A DNA stretch of 64,000 nucleotides. Origin: Stercorarius parasiticus. Its lineage: Eukaryota > Chordata > Aves > Charadriiformes > Stercorariidae. The position numbers and the translations under genes were made by a program. The stretch spans positions 4,604-68,603 of the forward strand of contig VWZL01002798.1 of the NCBI GenBank assembly GCA_013396915.1, read 5' to 3'. The notes beneath the pieces were generated by a model, which saw only the letters and a program-made list of their open reading frames with translations, was not told the DNA's origin and did not search any database. Positions 63,101 through 64,000 of this stretch are shown here, in pieces; position 1 is the stretch's first letter, and every line of letters starts with the position of its first letter.

Positions 63101-63861
63101 GAACATTATTGGGCTCCACAGAGTAACGTATCCAATGAAACATCAACAGCAAAAACCTTCCAGCGCACGATTTCAGCACAGGTATGTCACAGTCTTGGGA
63201 GACAATGTTAAACTTGTATTATTTCTTTTTTTGCTTTTTGGTTAGCATCTTTGGTTTTGGCAACTTTAATGTATTCCAGTGCACATAAGACCATTCTTCC
63301 TTTAGAAGCCCAGACGCTGTGGTTGTTCCTGAAAAAAAATAACCCTTAGATGATGTTAGTCAATCCCTCACAATTACCGGTGGTGACTCAACTATCTCAC
63401 TACAGCAGCTATATTGTTTCAGAATCAATTTTAAAAAAAAAAAAAAAAAATTAATAATGATTATGAGATGAAGGTGTCACCATGGCCCCTGACGCTCTCT
63501 TGGACTGTTTCCAACTCAGGACACACTGGCCTATGCCACAGCCTTGCTGAATGAGAAAGATCAGTCTGGAAGCAGTAACGGGTCAGAAAGTAGTCCAGCC
63601 AACGAGAACGGAGAGAGACATCTGCAGCAGGTAACAGTGAAATAAGGGCATGTTTATCTTCTGTTGCGTTGCTCTGTTAGACGGCTTGTTCTTGGGACTC
63701 GGGTCAGAACCATCACTGAATGTAGATGCGATAATTGCGCACCTTACAAAAATAACGTGCCGTATCTTTCTCTCCCCGTCCCTTGTGTGTATTGAAAGGG
63801 CTCAGAGTCTCCTATGATGATTGGTGAGCCTAAAAGTGACCTTGATGATGTTGACCCGTAG
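1..63861 (+). CDS. USP24: USP24, ubiquitin carboxyl-terminal hydrolase 24 (68 coding segments, 5' partial)
   Basis: USP24 is a large cysteine protease that removes ubiquitin from proteins; DDB2 and p53 are substrates reported in mammals. I recognised it by joining exons in frame into a protein collinear with mammalian USP24 (about 2620 residues, from memory). Visible length is about 2557 residues. Order of regions: Gly/Pro linker (1-40), helical scaffold (51-877), ubiquitin-like module (about 886-968), Ser-rich tail (969-1000), second scaffold (1005-1612), USP catalytic domain (about 1624-1978), SP-rich linker (2005-2025), C-terminal helical region and acidic end. Catalytic Cys1635, His1907 and Asp1928 are present, as are zinc-type pairs C1749/C1752 and C1796/C1799. 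The N-terminal UBA domain is outside the window. All introns are GT-AG except 14 and 63 (GC-AG) and intron 3, whose acceptor is hidden by an N. Exons are listed separately below. Confidence 0.97.
80..109 (+). repeat. Gly-codon trinucleotide repeat (GGA x7 within Gly10)
   Basis: Ten consecutive Gly codons, seven of them GGA (83-103), inside exon 1. A pure in-frame triplet run is prone to length variation. Confidence 0.9.
152..12665 (+). other. USP24 intron 1 (12.5 kb)
   Basis: The largest intron. It starts in the CpG island and is otherwise AT-rich, with one CR1 copy near its 5' end (624-932), short homopolymer tracts (for example A-rich 9530-9561) and a pyrimidine-rich stretch at 11500-11700. 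Open frames are all about 100 codons or shorter, with no recognisable protein. I see no RNA gene. Confidence 0.85.
624..932 (+). mobile_element. CR1 LINE, 3'-end fragment
   Basis: Matches the avian CR1 3' end: the segment reading AGAAGCTGTGGATGCCCTG, then the region around GTCCTTTCCAACCCAGATCA, ending in TTCTATGATTGA (921-932). It is strongly 5' truncated, as is usual for CR1, and lies in sense orientation to USP24. The 5' boundary is approximate. Confidence 0.9.
12666..12831 (+). CDS. USP24: USP24 exon 2
   Basis: Residues 51-105. Acceptor ttcacag|AAAAATG, donor G|gtaagt, exit phase 1. Contains the conserved blocks [15 protein letters not shown] and [14 protein letters not shown]. Confidence 0.97.
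13748..13773. repeat. Perfect inverted repeat, 12-bp arms with 2-base loop
   Basis: AAAGTATTTTTT (13748-13759) is followed by TT and its exact complement AAAAAATACTTT (13762-13773). It ends 26 bases before the exon 3 acceptor. Confidence 0.95.
13800..13867 (+). CDS. USP24: USP24 exon 3
   Basis: Residues 106-128, entered in phase 1 (Gly split over the junction). Block [13 protein letters not shown]. Donor AAG|gtaagt, exit phase 0. Confidence 0.97.
13868..15333 (+). other. USP24 intron 3, acceptor obscured by N
   Basis: AT-rich intron with no repeat family or gene that I recognise. No AG precedes the conserved exon 4 frame at the expected place; the ambiguous base at 15333 lies there. Confidence 0.75.
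15334..15469 (+). CDS. USP24: USP24 exon 4 (5' boundary uncertain)
   Basis: Residues 129-173 counted from the TCC codon at 15335. Blocks [19 protein letters not shown] and [14 protein letters not shown]. Mammalian USP24 has about three more residues (LLT, from memory) between exon 3 and this Ser-Ser. Here only an N-containing triplet precedes it, so the first bases of the exon and its acceptor are probably missing at the N. Donor ATG|gtattt, phase 0. Confidence 0.9.
15977..16099 (+). CDS. USP24: USP24 exon 5
   Basis: Residues 174-214. Acceptor ttcaag|GCA, donor AAG|gtgagc, phase 0 at both ends. Blocks [16 protein letters not shown] and [10 protein letters not shown]. Confidence 0.97.
16840..16875 (+). 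CDS. USP24: USP24 exon 6 (36-bp small exon)
   Basis: Residues 215-226, [12 protein letters not shown]. Only 12 codons, phase 0 at both ends. Donor AGG|gtaggt. Confidence 0.93.
17461..17526 (+). CDS. USP24: USP24 exon 7
   Basis: Residues 227-248, [20 protein letters not shown] and the following LG. Acceptor tttatttcag, donor GGG|gtaagc, phase 0. Confidence 0.95.
17527..19074 (+). other. USP24 intron 7
   Basis: AT-rich intron of about 1.5 kb. I see no repeat family, long open frame or RNA gene in it. Confidence 0.8.
19075..19140 (+). CDS. USP24: USP24 exon 8
   Basis: Residues 249-270, containing [18 protein letters not shown]. Acceptor ttctttcag, donor CAG|gtaaaa, phase 0. Confidence 0.96.
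20107..20181 (+). CDS. USP24: USP24 exon 9
   Basis: Residues 271-295. Begins [14 protein letters not shown] and ends EEKDLKDK. Donor AAG|gtaatg, phase 0. Confidence 0.96.
20950..21108 (+). CDS. USP24: USP24 exon 10
   Basis: Residues 296-348. Blocks [19 protein letters not shown] and [20 protein letters not shown]. Donor GAA|gtaggt, phase 0. Confidence 0.97.
21109..22416 (+). other. USP24 intron 10
   Basis: About 1.3 kb. Its one notable element is the A/C-rich tract at 22192-22290. The long open frame on the minus strand there is a translation of low-complexity sequence and is not a gene. Confidence 0.8.
22192..22290. repeat. A/C-rich low-complexity tract (AAAC-type)
   Basis: About 100 bases almost free of G and T, made of irregular AAAC, AAC and ACC units, within intron 10. 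Confidence 0.9.
22417..22531 (+). CDS. USP24: USP24 exon 11
   Basis: Residues 349-386. Blocks [19 protein letters not shown] and [16 protein letters not shown]. Donor G|gtaagc, exit phase 1. Confidence 0.97.
23060..23163 (+). CDS. USP24: USP24 exon 12
   Basis: Residues 387-421. Blocks [20 protein letters not shown] and [13 protein letters not shown]. Entered in phase 1, exit phase 0 (CAG|gtaagc). Confidence 0.97.
23164..24323 (+). other. USP24 intron 12
   Basis: About 1.2 kb of AT-rich intron. I see no recognisable element. Confidence 0.8.
24324..24431 (+). CDS. USP24: USP24 exon 13
   Basis: Residues 422-457. Block [20 protein letters not shown], then [13 protein letters not shown]. Donor AAG|gtaagt, phase 0. 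Confidence 0.97.
24943..25038 (+). CDS. USP24: USP24 exon 14 (GC splice donor)
   Basis: Residues 458-489. Blocks [20 protein letters not shown] and [11 protein letters not shown]. The only boundary that keeps the conserved frame into exon 15 is AAG|gcatgt, a GC donor. The following intron is 111 bases. Confidence 0.95.
25150..25311 (+). CDS. USP24: USP24 exon 15
   Basis: Residues 490-543. Blocks [35 protein letters not shown] and [12 protein letters not shown]. The donor AGG|gttggt is weak, which fits alternative splicing of the next segment. Confidence 0.95.
26070..26092. repeat. (GT)n microsatellite
   Basis: An uninterrupted TG/GT dinucleotide run of about 11 units in the exon 15-17 interval. 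Confidence 0.95.
26548..26592 (+). CDS. USP24: USP24 candidate exon 16 (possible cassette)
   Basis: A 45-base open segment, 15 codons, [15 protein letters not shown], with phase 0 at both ends. It is flanked by tttacag and gtagga and fits between exon 15 and exon 17 without changing frame. Its length is close to the 16 or so residues that mammals have here, but the peptide does not resemble the mammalian one I remember. It may be a divergent or alternative cassette, or may not be spliced at all. Confidence 0.42.
27181..27288 (+). CDS. USP24: USP24 exon 17
   Basis: Residues 559-594. [20 protein letters not shown], then [16 protein letters not shown]. Acceptor ttactactag, donor AAG|gtaaga, phase 0. 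Confidence 0.97.
27821..27843. repeat. G-rich run
   Basis: A near-pure G tract (G runs split by a single A) in intron 17, on the transcribed-sense strand, about 125 bases upstream of exon 18. Confidence 0.85.
27969..28118 (+). CDS. USP24: USP24 exon 18
   Basis: Residues 595-644. Blocks [35 protein letters not shown] and [10 protein letters not shown]. Donor GAG|gtaccg, phase 0. Confidence 0.97.
28815..28946 (+). CDS. USP24: USP24 exon 19
   Basis: Residues 645-688. Blocks [20 protein letters not shown] and [18 protein letters not shown]. Donor GAG|gtaaga, phase 0. Confidence 0.98.
29404..29515 (+). CDS. USP24: USP24 exon 20
   Basis: Residues 689-725. Blocks [20 protein letters not shown] and [11 protein letters not shown]. 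Exit phase 1, G|gtaaga. Confidence 0.98.
29761..29837 (+). CDS. USP24: USP24 exon 21
   Basis: Residues 726-751. Block [20 protein letters not shown], then RQGTQL. Donor CTG|gtgagt, phase 0. Confidence 0.97.
30731..30871 (+). CDS. USP24: USP24 exon 22
   Basis: Residues 752-798. Blocks [38 protein letters not shown] and TPRLKK. Donor AAG|gtgggt, phase 0. Confidence 0.98.
31026..31079 (+). CDS. USP24: USP24 exon 23
   Basis: Residues 799-816, [18 protein letters not shown]. Donor GAG|gtaaag, phase 0. Confidence 0.97.
31266..31381 (+). CDS. USP24: USP24 exon 24
   Basis: Residues 817-854. Blocks [20 protein letters not shown] and [11 protein letters not shown]. Exit phase 2, AG|gtaggc. Confidence 0.97.
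31570..31670. repeat. A/C-rich (CAAA)n tract
   Basis: Intron 24 holds AAAC-type units over about 100 bases. From 31715 to 31752 a GTTTT-type tract of opposite strand composition follows, so the two could pair in the transcript. Confidence 0.9.
32057..32123 (+). CDS. USP24: USP24 exon 25
   Basis: Residues 855-877. Block [20 protein letters not shown], then IE. Entered in phase 2, exit phase 0. Confidence 0.97.
32295..32405 (+). CDS. USP24: USP24 exon 26 (start of ubiquitin-like module)
   Basis: Residues 878-914. Blocks [20 protein letters not shown] and [17 protein letters not shown]. These are the first strands of the ubiquitin-like fold seen in the USP9X/USP24 group. Phase 0 at both ends. 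Confidence 0.97.
32790..32888 (+). CDS. USP24: USP24 exon 27 (ubiquitin-like module)
   Basis: Residues 915-947. [18 protein letters not shown], then [14 protein letters not shown]: the helix and following strand of the ubiquitin-like module. The next intron is only 81 bases. Confidence 0.97.
32970..33140 (+). CDS. USP24: USP24 exon 28 (end of ubiquitin-like module and Ser-rich tail)
   Basis: Residues 948-1004. [19 protein letters not shown], then LTVK, closes the module. A Ser/Gly/Thr-rich, probably disordered stretch follows (about 969-1000). Donor CAG|gtacag, phase 0. Confidence 0.97.
33776..33861 (+). CDS. USP24: USP24 exon 29
   Basis: Residues 1005-1032. [20 protein letters not shown], then QLANLEEP. 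Exit phase 2. Confidence 0.97.
34010..34103 (+). CDS. USP24: USP24 exon 30
   Basis: Residues 1033-1064. [20 protein letters not shown], then [11 protein letters not shown]. Exit phase 0, AAG|gtatgg. Confidence 0.97.
34347..34502 (+). CDS. USP24: USP24 exon 31
   Basis: Residues 1065-1116. A Ser-rich stretch ([16 protein letters not shown]), then [20 protein letters not shown] and YNLE. Donor GAG|gtaaga. Confidence 0.97.
34503..36834 (+). other. USP24 intron 31 (2.3 kb)
   Basis: Second-longest intron. It has T-rich and A-rich short tracts (34851-34865, 36175-36215, 36406-36421) and no transposon, long open frame or RNA gene that I recognise. Confidence 0.8.
36835..36932 (+). CDS. USP24: USP24 exon 32
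   Basis: Residues 1117-1148. [20 protein letters not shown], then [12 protein letters not shown]. Weak donor AG|gttaga, exit phase 2. Confidence 0.96.
37715..37810 (+). CDS. USP24: USP24 exon 33
   Basis: Residues 1149-1180. [20 protein letters not shown], then [12 protein letters not shown]. Phase 2 at both ends. Confidence 0.97.
37961..38189 (+). CDS. USP24: USP24 exon 34 (229 bp, longest coding exon)
   Basis: Residues 1181-1257. Blocks [55 protein letters not shown] and [13 protein letters not shown]. The Ser/Arg-rich middle looks like a phosphorylated linker (inference). Exit phase 0. Confidence 0.98.
39078..39237 (+). CDS. USP24: USP24 exon 35
   Basis: Residues 1258-1310. Blocks [34 protein letters not shown] and [10 protein letters not shown]. 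Exit phase 1. Confidence 0.97.
39325..39385 (+). mobile_element. Degenerate CR1 3'-terminal fragment
   Basis: About 60 bases resemble the last part of CR1 (GTTGGACTTGATGATCC, then a diverged TCTTTCAATTCAGG and tail). It lies in intron 35, sense orientation. It is short and diverged, so less certain than the other copies. Confidence 0.55.
39541..39696 (+). CDS. USP24: USP24 exon 36
   Basis: Residues 1311-1362. Blocks [39 protein letters not shown] and [13 protein letters not shown]. Phase 1 at both ends. Confidence 0.97.
40267..40337 (+). CDS. USP24: USP24 exon 37
   Basis: Residues 1363-1386. [19 protein letters not shown], then SPSAE. Donor GAG|gtgagg. Confidence 0.97.
41092..41252 (+). CDS. 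USP24: USP24 exon 38
   Basis: Residues 1387-1439. Blocks [39 protein letters not shown] and [14 protein letters not shown]. Exit phase 2. Confidence 0.97.
42096..42157 (+). CDS. USP24: USP24 exon 39
   Basis: Residues 1440-1460. [20 protein letters not shown], then T. Acceptor follows a T-rich run, gtttcag. Exit phase 1. Confidence 0.96.
42514..42705 (+). CDS. USP24: USP24 exon 40
   Basis: Residues 1461-1524. Blocks [39 protein letters not shown] and [19 protein letters not shown]. Phase 1 at both ends. Confidence 0.98.
43008..43125 (+). CDS. USP24: USP24 exon 41
   Basis: Residues 1525-1563. [20 protein letters not shown], then [18 protein letters not shown]. Donor AA|gtaaaa, exit phase 2. 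Confidence 0.97.
43221..44001 (+). mobile_element. CR1 LINE, 5'-truncated, about 0.8 kb
   Basis: Carries the C-terminal part of the CR1 reverse transcriptase frame followed by the CR1 3' UTR and the terminal ATGATTCTATGA (43990-44001). Sense orientation within intron 41. The 5' edge is approximate. Confidence 0.93.
43230..43895 (+). pseudogene. CR1 reverse transcriptase C-terminal remnant
   Basis: One frame reads from about 43230 to the stop after 43895. It shows typical CR1 RT motifs: [81 protein letters not shown] at 43383-43385 interrupts it and the N-terminal RT and endonuclease domains are absent, so it is a dead fragment. The long intact stretch after the stop (about 170 codons) suggests a moderately young copy. 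Confidence 0.92.
45226..45370 (+). CDS. USP24: USP24 exon 42
   Basis: Residues 1564-1612. Blocks [35 protein letters not shown] and DPALTKEFD. Exit phase 0, GAC|gtaagt. Confidence 0.97.
45824..45943 (+). CDS. USP24: USP24 exon 43: catalytic Cys box
   Basis: Residues 1613-1652. [20 protein letters not shown] is the USP Cys box. The nucleophile is Cys1635, codon TGT at 45890-45892 (reported as Cys1698 in human, from memory). Phase 0 at both ends. Confidence 0.98.
46190..46315 (+). CDS. USP24: USP24 exon 44 (catalytic domain)
   Basis: Residues 1653-1694. Acidic loop [19 protein letters not shown], then [14 protein letters not shown]. Donor AAG|gtatta. Confidence 0.97.
46507..46522. repeat. (AT)n run just upstream of exon 45
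   Basis: A short AT-dinucleotide run 18 bases before the exon 45 acceptor, where a polypyrimidine tract would be expected. Confidence 0.9.
46540..46638 (+). CDS. USP24: USP24 exon 45 (catalytic domain, QQDAYEF box)
   Basis: Residues 1695-1727. [20 protein letters not shown] is the conserved USP QQDA/EF box, then [13 protein letters not shown]. Acceptor ctttatatag is poor in pyrimidines. Confidence 0.97.
46843..46925 (+). CDS. USP24: USP24 exon 46 (catalytic domain, first CxxC)
   Basis: Residues 1728-1754. [19 protein letters not shown], then KICKDCPH. Cys1749 and Cys1752 form the first half of the USP fingers zinc site. Exit phase 2. Confidence 0.97.
47149..47290 (+). CDS. USP24: USP24 exon 47 (catalytic domain, second CxxC)
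   Basis: Residues 1755-1802. Blocks [36 protein letters not shown] and YYCEKCKEK. Cys1796 and Cys1799 complete the zinc-type pairs. Confidence 0.97.
47697..47816 (+). CDS. USP24: USP24 exon 48 (catalytic domain)
   Basis: Residues 1803-1842. [20 protein letters not shown], then [20 protein letters not shown]: the USP 'LP..L.IHLkRF' element, with Met in place of the usual Lys. Phase 0 at both ends. Confidence 0.98.
48217..48437 (+). CDS. USP24: USP24 exon 49: catalytic His box
   Basis: Residues 1843-1915. [20 protein letters not shown], a Gly/Ser-rich insert (GGGGSPRKK), then [20 protein letters not shown]. The general base is His1907, codon CAC at 48409-48411 (reported as His1970 in human, from memory). 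Exit phase 2. Confidence 0.98.
48871..48995 (+). CDS. USP24: USP24 exon 50: catalytic Asp box
   Basis: Residues 1916-1957. [20 protein letters not shown] supplies the third catalytic position, Asp1928, within W-Y-K-F-N-D. Then [14 protein letters not shown]. Exit phase 1. Confidence 0.97.
49632..49773 (+). CDS. USP24: USP24 exon 51 (end of catalytic domain)
   Basis: Residues 1958-2004. [20 protein letters not shown] closes the USP fold (Y-W-N-A-Y-M-L-F-Y). Then [20 protein letters not shown]. Exit phase 2, TT|gtaagt. Confidence 0.97.
49975..50015 (+). other. Possible unannotated exon in intron 51
   Basis: A 41-base segment, noticeably more GC-rich than the flanks, bounded by attgcag and gtatat and open in the frame leaving exon 51. 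It would leave in phase 1, which does not match exon 52, so inclusion would shift the frame and reach a TGA inside exon 52. Candidate only. Confidence 0.25.
50136..50286 (+). CDS. USP24: USP24 exon 52 (SP-rich linker)
   Basis: Residues 2005-2055. [20 protein letters not shown] carries four Ser-Pro sites, likely proline-directed phosphorylation sites (inference). Then [20 protein letters not shown] and EKMPVRIYQ. Exit phase 0. Confidence 0.97.
50287..51628 (+). other. USP24 intron 52
   Basis: About 1.3 kb. No repeat family, open frame or RNA gene that I recognise. Confidence 0.8.
51629..51724 (+). CDS. USP24: USP24 exon 53
   Basis: Residues 2056-2087. [20 protein letters not shown], then [12 protein letters not shown]. 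Phase 0 at both ends. Confidence 0.97.
52369..52472 (+). CDS. USP24: USP24 exon 54
   Basis: Residues 2088-2121. [20 protein letters not shown], then [14 protein letters not shown]. Exit phase 2. Confidence 0.97.
52871..52984 (+). CDS. USP24: USP24 exon 55
   Basis: Residues 2122-2159. [20 protein letters not shown], then [18 protein letters not shown]. Exit phase 2, AA|gtaagt. Confidence 0.96.
53733..53829 (+). CDS. USP24: USP24 exon 56
   Basis: Residues 2160-2192. [20 protein letters not shown], then [13 protein letters not shown]. The donor AAG|gttagt is of GTT type. Confidence 0.96.
53830..55302 (+). other. USP24 intron 56
   Basis: About 1.5 kb of AT-rich intron with no recognisable element. 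Confidence 0.8.
55303..55419 (+). CDS. USP24: USP24 exon 57
   Basis: Residues 2193-2231. [20 protein letters not shown], then [19 protein letters not shown]. Phase 0 at both ends. Confidence 0.97.
55709..55735. repeat. A-rich (AAAT)n run
   Basis: Poly(A) followed by AAAT units in intron 57. Confidence 0.9.
56067..56159 (+). CDS. USP24: USP24 exon 58 (NAGNAG acceptor)
   Basis: Residues 2232-2262. [20 protein letters not shown], then [11 protein letters not shown]. The acceptor reads aaacag|CAG, a tandem NAGNAG site, so the first Gln may be included or skipped. Phase 0 either way. Confidence 0.95.
56504..56606 (+). CDS. USP24: USP24 exon 59
   Basis: Residues 2263-2296. [20 protein letters not shown], then [14 protein letters not shown]. 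Exit phase 1. Confidence 0.97.
56607..57733 (+). other. USP24 intron 59 with CR1 insertion
   Basis: A CR1 fragment occupies about 57000-57286. The rest has no recognisable element. Confidence 0.8.
57000..57286 (+). mobile_element. CR1 LINE, 3'-end fragment
   Basis: CR1 3' region (GGTTGGACCAGATGATCCTT, then GATCCCTTCCAACATGGTAT) ending in two tail units, ATTCTATG ATTCTATGA (57270-57286). 5' truncated, sense to USP24. The 5' edge is approximate. Confidence 0.9.
57734..57855 (+). CDS. USP24: USP24 exon 60
   Basis: Residues 2297-2337. [20 protein letters not shown], then [20 protein letters not shown]. Donor GAG|gtatct. Confidence 0.97.
58379..58492 (+). CDS. USP24: USP24 exon 61
   Basis: Residues 2338-2375. 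[20 protein letters not shown], then [18 protein letters not shown]. Phase 0 at both ends. Confidence 0.97.
58780..58845 (+). CDS. USP24: USP24 exon 62
   Basis: Residues 2376-2397. [20 protein letters not shown], then IL. Donor CTG|gtaggt. Confidence 0.97.
59134..59200 (+). CDS. USP24: USP24 exon 63 (GC splice donor)
   Basis: Residues 2398-2419. [20 protein letters not shown], then LI. The conserved frame into exon 64 requires the donor ATAG|gcaagt, a consensus-like GC donor. A GT site 4 bases downstream (gtaagc at 59205) would shift the frame. Confidence 0.95.
59201..61207 (+). other. USP24 intron 63 (2.0 kb, GC-AG)
   Basis: Starts with GC. Open frames inside are all short and show no protein family. 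No transposon recognised. Confidence 0.8.
61208..61286 (+). CDS. USP24: USP24 exon 64
   Basis: Residues 2420-2445. [20 protein letters not shown], then LVTLAQ. The alternative reading frame is also open across the whole exon. Exit phase 2, AA|gtgagt. Confidence 0.96.
61903..61978 (+). CDS. USP24: USP24 exon 65
   Basis: Residues 2446-2471. [20 protein letters not shown], then QWLQKK. Exit phase 0, AAG|gtactt. Confidence 0.96.
61979..63094 (+). other. USP24 intron 65
   Basis: About 1.1 kb. Overlapping short open frames occur on both strands at 62440-62850, where GC content is somewhat higher, but no protein family or repeat is recognisable. Confidence 0.75.
63095..63181 (+). CDS. USP24: USP24 exon 66
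   Basis: Residues 2472-2500. [20 protein letters not shown], then TFQRTISAQ. Phase 0 at both ends. Confidence 0.97.
63520..63630 (+). CDS. USP24: USP24 exon 67
   Basis: Residues 2501-2537. [20 protein letters not shown], then [17 protein letters not shown]: a Ser/Asn/Glu-rich, probably disordered tail. Phase 0 at both ends. Confidence 0.97.
63799..63861 (+). CDS. USP24: USP24 exon 68: C-terminus and stop codon
   Basis: Residues 2538-2557, [20 protein letters not shown], then TAG at 63859-63861. The acidic DLDDVDP end matches the end of mammalian USP24, so the C-terminus is complete. Confidence 0.97.
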   Translation, partial: GSESPMMIGEPKSDLDDVDP

Positions 63862-64000
63862 AGGATACCTATGAACACAAAACCAGATCAACTCAAACAT
63901 TTAATGCCTAGTACCTACTGAAACTGGAGTCCCGTTGCTTATGCTGTTGGAAGAGTCTGGAAGAGAAGTGGCTTTACAGGATCGGAGGCCGTGCTGGAGG
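63862..64000 (+). other. USP24: Start of the USP24 3' UTR
   Basis: 139 bases after the stop. No AATAAA or ATTAAA polyadenylation signal is present, so the 3' UTR continues beyond the window. Confidence 0.85.

Larger units (their letters stand above)
12832..63519 (+). other. Remaining USP24 introns of 300-1000 bp (summary)
   Basis: Introns 2, 4-6, 8, 9, 11, 13, 17-19, 21, 24, 26, 28, 32, 34-40, 42, 47-51, 53-55, 57, 58, 60, 64 and 66 each exceed 300 bases. Apart from the repeats and candidate sites listed separately, I see only ordinary AT-rich intron in them: no other recognisable transposon, RNA gene or protein-coding frame. Confidence 0.75.

Noticed and set aside
63862..64000. Polyadenylation signal in the 3' UTR
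   Set aside because: No AATAAA or common variant occurs in the visible 139 bases.
1..64000. A second gene, an RNA gene cluster or a novel multi-gene system
   Set aside because: Every conserved coding block found belongs to USP24 or to CR1. I saw no tRNA-like, rRNA-like or CRISPR-like structure.

Overview
The window is vertebrate genomic DNA, almost certainly from a bird. It is AT-rich with compact introns, and its only recognisable interspersed repeats are 3'-truncated CR1-type LINEs ending in the ATTCTATG-type tail typical of avian CR1. I cannot name the species.

One gene fills essentially the whole window on the + strand: USP24, the large ubiquitin-specific protease (deubiquitinase) 24. 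I placed 68 coding segments from the tail of exon 1 (the window opens inside it) to the stop codon at 63859-63861, and 139 bases of 3' UTR follow. Splice phases agree at every junction except exon 3/exon 4, where an ambiguous base (N, 15333) sits on the acceptor. Exon 16 is an uncertain candidate. The visible coding sequence gives about 2557 residues. The N-terminal UBA domain expected from mammalian USP24 would lie upstream of base 1. Residue numbers below count from the first visible Met (bases 2-4) and include candidate exon 16.

Layout: 1-370, exon 1 (Gly/Pro-rich linker) and the end of a CpG island; 152-12665, a 12.5 kb intron 1 with one CR1 copy; 12666-32405, exons 2-26 (long alpha-helical N-terminal half); 32295-33140, exons 26-28 (ubiquitin-like module and Ser-rich tail); 33776-45370, exons 29-42 (second helical scaffold), with a CR1 copy in intron 41 still carrying the C-terminal part of its reverse transcriptase reading frame; 45824-49773, exons 43-51 (the USP catalytic domain, with Cys, His and Asp boxes and two CxxC zinc pairs intact); 50136-63861, exons 52-68 (SP-rich linker, C-terminal helical region and acidic C-terminus). 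The gene looks functional.

I found no second protein-coding gene, tRNA, rRNA, CRISPR array or novel multi-gene system. The points worth a second look concern splicing: two GC-AG introns (14 and 63, the second with a competing GT donor 4 bases downstream that would shift the frame), an uncertain cassette between exons 15 and 17, a NAGNAG acceptor at exon 58, a possible poison exon in intron 51, and the N at the exon 4 acceptor.
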